Below are positions 60,350 to 64,000 of a stretch of DNA of 64,000 nucleotides, piece by piece. The DNA comes from UBA1181 sp963619325 (GTDB lineage: Bacteria; Bacteroidota; Bacteroidia; Bacteroidales; Paludibacteraceae). The position numbers and the translations under genes were made by a program. The notes under the pieces were generated by a model. That model searched no databases and had not been told where the DNA came from. It saw only the letters and a list, made by a program, of their open reading frames with translations. How positions within the stretch are numbered: the stretch's first letter is position 1; each line of letters opens with the position of its first letter. The stretch spans positions 1-64,000 of the forward strand of contig CAVEVQ010000012.1 of assembly GCA_963619325.1 (NCBI GenBank), read 5' to 3'.

Positions 60350-62424
60350 TTTTTTGTTTTCTGTTGATTTTCAATTTTTTTCAGATTCTCAGCACAGATA
60401 GGACAAACTTGCATTGTAACACCATCTGTAGCCATAGTTCCCATCTGTCCGTCTTGTCTTACAATATACATGCCTCTCGAGTAGAAGCCGCCCTTTTCAG
60501 AAACACGACTAAAATAAAATTTGGACTGTAATGTTTTCACATTTACTTCTTTTTCTGAAAACTCAAAATCATGGCCATTTTGAGCAATTGCGGATGAAAA
60601 ATACATACCTAAGTCATATCCTACCATACCATATTGAGGTTGACCGTTAAAAGGTTCACCATTATAGAAATGGCGGAACTTAGACAAGTAACTGCGAACC
60701 TCTTCATTGTTAAAATCAACATGATAAGGCGTTGCGAAATAAGTTGTTAAAACATACATATCCTTACTGATACTTTGGTAGTTCTGCCATTCCGCAAATC
60801 CAAAAATAGAAACTGTTTTCTTGTCAGACTGAAGCATATTGACCATTGGTAAAGCCTGGCTCAATGCCACTTGGTTAGTAGTCAGAGGCACGACGATATT
60901 TTCCTTTTCACTTGTAATCGCCGCACGAATCGTCGCTATATTGTCAAACATAACTATCTTGAAAGCAATGCCGCGTTCTTTCAGCATAAACTCCAAAGTG
61001 TCAGCAAATTGTTTCTTGTTGTCGTAGGCGGCATTCTTGAATCTCCAAAGAACAATATTTTTTTCCTTAAACTCCTTTATAAAGAGATCTGCCATTAAAT
61101 AATTGGACTTTTCAACAGGAGCATTGATTTGGAAAATATTGGGGTTGTTATTCGTTTCTTCAGCCTTGGAAGAAAATGGAATCACCAATTTGATATTATT
61201 CTCTAATGCAAAATCAGACAATTTTTTGTTTTGAGAGATATAGGCCGGACCAATGATGTAATCCATTGATTTCAGTTCGTCTCTTTCAATAATTTTCTGA
61301 ATATCCTCTTCTGTTTTACCTGAATCATAAGTATAAATAGAGAATGATAAACCGTTCTGTTTCAAGCTGTCAATAGCCAATAAAAAACCTTGGTAGAACT
61401 CCAAAAAACGACGAGTGTTTATGTCGATTTTACTATTTGTCGCCACTTTGGAAAGTTGGAATGGAAGGACAATCGCAGCACTGATTTCTTTCTTTGGGGT
61501 GTACGACCGAATAAACAGGTCCTTCACATCTGTAATAGAATCTAATGCCACAATAGAGCTGTCTACTTTACTTATTGATAAAGAATCTGACGACACCGTA
61601 AAAGATGGAGGAAGAATAAGTACCATTCCCTCCTTTAAACCATCGTTTACATTAGGATTTAATTTCACTATCTCATCGTGTGTGACACCGTATGTTTTTG
61701 AAATAGAGTAGAGAGTCTCCTTTTTCTGCACAACATGAGTGGTAAACTGAGCGTTCTTACCGGCAACGGAATTTGACGATAATGTTGTTTGAGAATGTAC
61801 TGGCGGTATAATTAATTTCTTACCAATTTTAACCCCCTCCTTCACATCTGGATTCAGACGTACGATTTCTTCTGTTGATATTCCATATAGTCGACTGATA
61901 CTGAAAAGAGTCTCACCTTTCTCTACTTCATGAACAGAAAAAGTTGGTTGGTTGGTTTTGGCAATTTTAGGCACAGAATCACTCACTGTCATCGTTTGGG
62001 CAGAAGCAGTGCGATTGACTGGAATGCGAATCTCCATGCCTGATTTTAAACCCTCTCGCTCCAATTCAGGATTCATATCGTAGATATCCTTCACAGAAAT
62101 ATTATATTTTTTCGATATCGAATAGAGTGTTTCCCTGCGATCTACTCTGTGAGGAATGTACTGTTCATCTTTATACGGGATAAGTATTACAGTGTCGTAG
62201 GTCGGACCGTTTTCAAGACCAGGATTGACAGATTTTATTTCGTCCTCCGTTACCTTGAATTTCTTGCAGATGGAGTAAAAGCCCTCACTTTTCTGCACGG
62301 TATATTCATAATATACTTTACCGTTTACCACCTTTCTGGGATAGGTCAAACCCGCATTCGACACTGCCGATGCGAAATTTAAAAATGCAGAAAAGAAAAG
62401 CACACTACAAAAAAATTTCTTCAT
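60346..62424 (-). CDS. LysM repeats fused to a type 1 periplasmic-binding domain
   Basis: A 692-residue exported protein: signal peptide (MKKFFCSVLFFSAFLNFASA), four LysM domains (residues about 40-84, 91-136, 164-208 and 228-272; each with ETLYSISKKY-like cores), and a type 1 periplasmic-binding-protein domain (about 310-670) resembling branched-chain amino acid receptors or LpoA. It probably binds peptidoglycan and senses or activates synthesis. It heads the six-gene minus-strand operon. Promoter box at 62480-62487. Confidence 0.88.
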   Translation of the reverse strand: MKKFFCSVLFFSAFLNFASAVSNAGLTYPRKVVNGKVYYEYTVQKSEGFYSICKKFKVTEDEIKSVNPGLENGPTYDTVILIPYKDEQYIPHRVDRRETLYSISKKYNISVKDIYDMNPELEREGLKSGMEIRIPVNRTASAQTMTVSDSVPKIAKTNQPTFSVHEVEKGETLFSISRLYGISTEEIVRLNPDVKEGVKIGKKLIIPPVHSQTTLSSNSVAGKNAQFTTHVVQKKETLYSISKTYGVTHDEIVKLNPNVNDGLKEGMVLILPPSFTVSSDSLSISKVDSSIVALDSITDVKDLFIRSYTPKKEISAAIVLPFQLSKVATNSKIDINTRRFLEFYQGFLLAIDSLKQNGLSFSIYTYDSGKTEEDIQKIIERDELKSMDYIIGPAYISQNKKLSDFALENNIKLVIPFSSKAEETNNNPNIFQINAPVEKSNYLMADLFIKEFKEKNIVLWRFKNAAYDNKKQFADTLEFMLKERGIAFKIVMFDNIATIRAAITSEKENIVVPLTTNQVALSQALPMVNMLQSDKKTVSIFGFAEWQNYQSISKDMYVLTTYFATPYHVDFNNEEVRSYLSKFRHFYNGEPFNGQPQYGMVGYDLGMYFSSAIAQNGHDFEFSEKEVNVKTLQSKFYFSRVSEKGGFYSRGMYIVRQDGQMGTMATDGVTMQVCPICAENLKKIENQQKTKK

Positions 62425-62479
62425 TTTCCGAATCTTTAGTAAAAAATCTTATCCTCTTATTTTTTAGATACACGTTTTG

Positions 62480-62487
62480 CAAATTTA
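62480..62487 (-). promoter_or_regulatory. promoter -7 element of the LysM operon
   Basis: Minus-strand TAAATTTG, a perfect TAnnTTTG element, 55 bp before the LysM ATG. Confidence 0.6.
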
Positions 62488-62542
62488 CAAAAAGAGATAG
62501 TTAGGGGGAAGAGGTAAGCCTAAAATTTATTTATAGTTCGAA

Positions 62543-62574
62543 TTGTTTTTTCTCATTCTATTTCTTTACTTTTG
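62543..62574 (+). promoter_or_regulatory. promoter of the CHU_C gene
   Basis: -33-like TTG (62543-62545), 21-bp spacer, then TACTTTTG (62567-62574), a perfect TAnnTTTG element, 39 bp before the ATG at 62614. Confidence 0.65.
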
Positions 62575-62613
62575 CTAATATTCGGTTGTTTTTACTAAAT
62601 TGAAAGATTAAAT

Positions 62614-64000
62614 ATGTTGAAACGCTCGCTGTCGCACAAAATGGCGGCTATATCGGTTGTTGCTGTTTTGCTCGGTGTGCCCGCAAATCTCGTTGCTCAG
62701 TCGTTTTCGTTTTCTGATTCCCAAAGTGGATTTTCATACGGTACGAAGGATGCGGCATGTCTGCTTGTAACCGATAAATCTGTTGCAGATGTTGTGTTTT
62801 CTGAAAAATCAAAAACCATTTCAAACCTAAAAATTCAAAAAATAGGTTTTTCAGATGTGGATGATTCAATTATTTCGGATACCACTTTGGTTTCGACTAC
62901 AGACATTCTATTATCGTCTGATAGTCTTACGGTTACAATTAAAAATGTGAGTACGAATGTTGGGTATTTAATTACATACGGAGATTCTTCGTGCAATATT
63001 GGATTTCCATGCGAAGCCTTCGTCTGGATCCGTGATTATATGCCGATAGATTCTGTTTATTGGGACAAAGATACTGTTATTTGCAATGACTTAAACCTCT
63101 ATGTTTCTCCGGTGATGACCTATAGAACAAGATATGGAGCGGTCAAAAAGGTGGAGCGGACGATGAAAGTAAAATATAGATCCTTCCTTCAAAATGACGG
63201 CAATCCAGGAGAGGTAGAAGTTTCTGCCGAATATGAAGCTTCTTCGCCAATTTCATTAGAGGATTTTCCGTATGTTGACACGCCATTTGAGATTGAAGAT
63301 GTGTCTTCTTCCTCATTCAAATCTGTTAAGATTGTTACGGACACATTCCATTCACAGGCTGTTGTCGCATATCCCTATTTTGAGACTATAGCTGCTCAAG
63401 AACATGAAGGCGACGAAGGAACAGATACCCTCTTTTATTTTTCAGAATCTATAACAGAAGCATTGACAAAAGCTTCCACATTTCGCTCTTCTGGTCCATT
63501 GACCTTTAATTTCGTGAGCAATTCGAATCCAATGGCTAATCATTTTGAATGGGCTATCGCAAGCGGAGAAAACGCACAGAGAGGTGATTTTGAGAGTGCG
63601 TTCGTCTTATTTGAAAAGTCGGTAAACGCATATGTTGTTTCTGAACCCAATACATATTGCATTGAGTTGTCCGTAACCAATATCCGTAATGACAGCGTTT
63701 GCGAACATAAGTCGTATGGTTGCTTTAAAATTGCGGAATCTGCGTTATATATTCCAAACGCTTTCACCCCGAATGGAGATGGAACGAACGATGAGTTCAG
63801 AGTCGCTTACCGTTCAATCAAAAGTTTCCAAATCTATATCTATGATCAATGGGGACGACGTGTTTACGATTCCGACGATATCACTCAAGGCTGGGATGGA
63901 AATGTAGGAAGTAAGTTGGGAACGATTGGAACCTATTTTTACGTAATAAAGGCAGAAGGAACAGACGGCGTTTCTTATAATAAAAAAGGGACAGTCAATT
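62614..64000 (+). CDS. exported protein with gliding-motility (CHU_C) carboxy-terminal domain, partial
   Basis: At least 462 residues, open at the right edge. ATG at 62614 starts a signal peptide (SHKMAAISVVAVLLGVPANLVAQ). The body (about 30-375) has beta-rich segments without a named domain. A CHU_C domain begins at residue 380 (IPNAFTPNGDGTNDEF, then YDQWGRRVYDS, TQGWDG, GTYFYVIKAEG), which directs secretion by the type IX system. It is a surface or secreted protein. The missing stop is due to the window edge. Confidence 0.9.
   Translation, partial: MLKRSLSHKMAAISVVAVLLGVPANLVAQSFSFSDSQSGFSYGTKDAACLLVTDKSVADVVFSEKSKTISNLKIQKIGFSDVDDSIISDTTLVSTTDILLSSDSLTVTIKNVSTNVGYLITYGDSSCNIGFPCEAFVWIRDYMPIDSVYWDKDTVICNDLNLYVSPVMTYRTRYGAVKKVERTMKVKYRSFLQNDGNPGEVEVSAEYEASSPISLEDFPYVDTPFEIEDVSSSSFKSVKIVTDTFHSQAVVAYPYFETIAAQEHEGDEGTDTLFYFSESITEALTKASTFRSSGPLTFNFVSNSNPMANHFEWAIASGENAQRGDFESAFVLFEKSVNAYVVSEPNTYCIELSVTNIRNDSVCEHKSYGCFKIAESALYIPNAFTPNGDGTNDEFRVAYRSIKSFQIYIYDQWGRRVYDSDDITQGWDGNVGSKLGTIGTYFYVIKAEGTDGVSYNKKGTVN

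Noticed and set aside
1..64000. CRISPR arrays, insertion sequences, integrases, toxin-antitoxin pairs
   Set aside because: I looked for regularly spaced repeats, transposase or integrase motifs and paired small genes and saw none, apart from the 19-codon ORF reported above.

Overview
The window is a chromosomal segment of an anaerobic Bacteroidetes bacterium, most likely order Bacteroidales; I cannot fix the family. The evidence is low GC content, start codons preceded by A-rich leaders instead of Shine-Dalgarno sequences, many promoters of the Bacteroidetes type (-7 element TAnnTTTG), class III ribonucleotide reductase, PPi-dependent phosphofructokinase, an indolepyruvate oxidoreductase subunit, and cargo proteins with type IX secretion signals of both type A (44869-45918) and gliding-motility/CHU_C type (62614 to the right edge). 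I saw no insertion sequence, prophage, integron or CRISPR array. Most of the window is housekeeping and envelope genes.

Layout. 1-9.7 kb: prolyl-tRNA editing protein, an unknown protein, dipeptidase PepD, a SLC13-type dicarboxylate transporter behind a long structured leader, an outer-membrane porin, and the nrdD-nrdG-HD hydrolase operon. 9.8-16.1 kb: tRNA-Ser(GGA), an ExbB/ExbD/ExbD energy-transduction operon with an extra small membrane protein, RidA, a DUF2007-UspA fusion, a lytic transglycosylase, and an FtsB-like division protein. 16.1-21.8 kb: a tightly packed minus-strand cluster (AI-2E-type permease, prmC, recX, CPBP protease, SpoIID-like protein, PhnP-like MBL hydrolase). 21.9-27.3 kb: an acidic unknown protein, rsmI, a coiled-coil lipoprotein, pfp, and a lipoprotein with an internal duplication. 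27.3-28.2 kb: a gene-poor stretch with a short, apparently regulated transcript carrying a 19-codon ORF, followed by rnpB (RNase P RNA). 28.2-41.3 kb: a YihY-like membrane protein, M3 peptidase, YugP-like protease, a RelA-type (p)ppGpp synthetase with a ruined hydrolase site, ribE, an iorA with no ferredoxin domain, a PolB-like exonuclease, aspS and maf.

41.2-48.3 kb: patatin-like lipase, MgtC/DUF4010 protein, MATE transporter, a T9SS type A protein, DUF4112, a pentapeptide-like lipoprotein and a small exported protein. 48.3-56 kb: a plus-strand run with nitroreductase, a membrane protein, a DUF2520 dehydrogenase-like protein, kdsC, a UbiA-family prenyltransferase, floA, a POT peptide transporter, and a 702-residue coiled-coil protein that I do not recognise. 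56-62.4 kb: a minus-strand operon of LysM/periplasmic-binding fusion, PorT-family barrel, RlmI-like methyltransferase, M48 protease, MerR regulator and TRIC-like channel. It is divergent from the CHU_C protein that runs off the right edge.

The items I judge most worth a second look are the short transcript at about 27516-27711, with two identical palindromes 63 bp apart and a 19-residue ORF; the coiled-coil protein at 53901-56009; the promoter-plus-hairpin leader at 2960-3231; and the iorA and relA variants.
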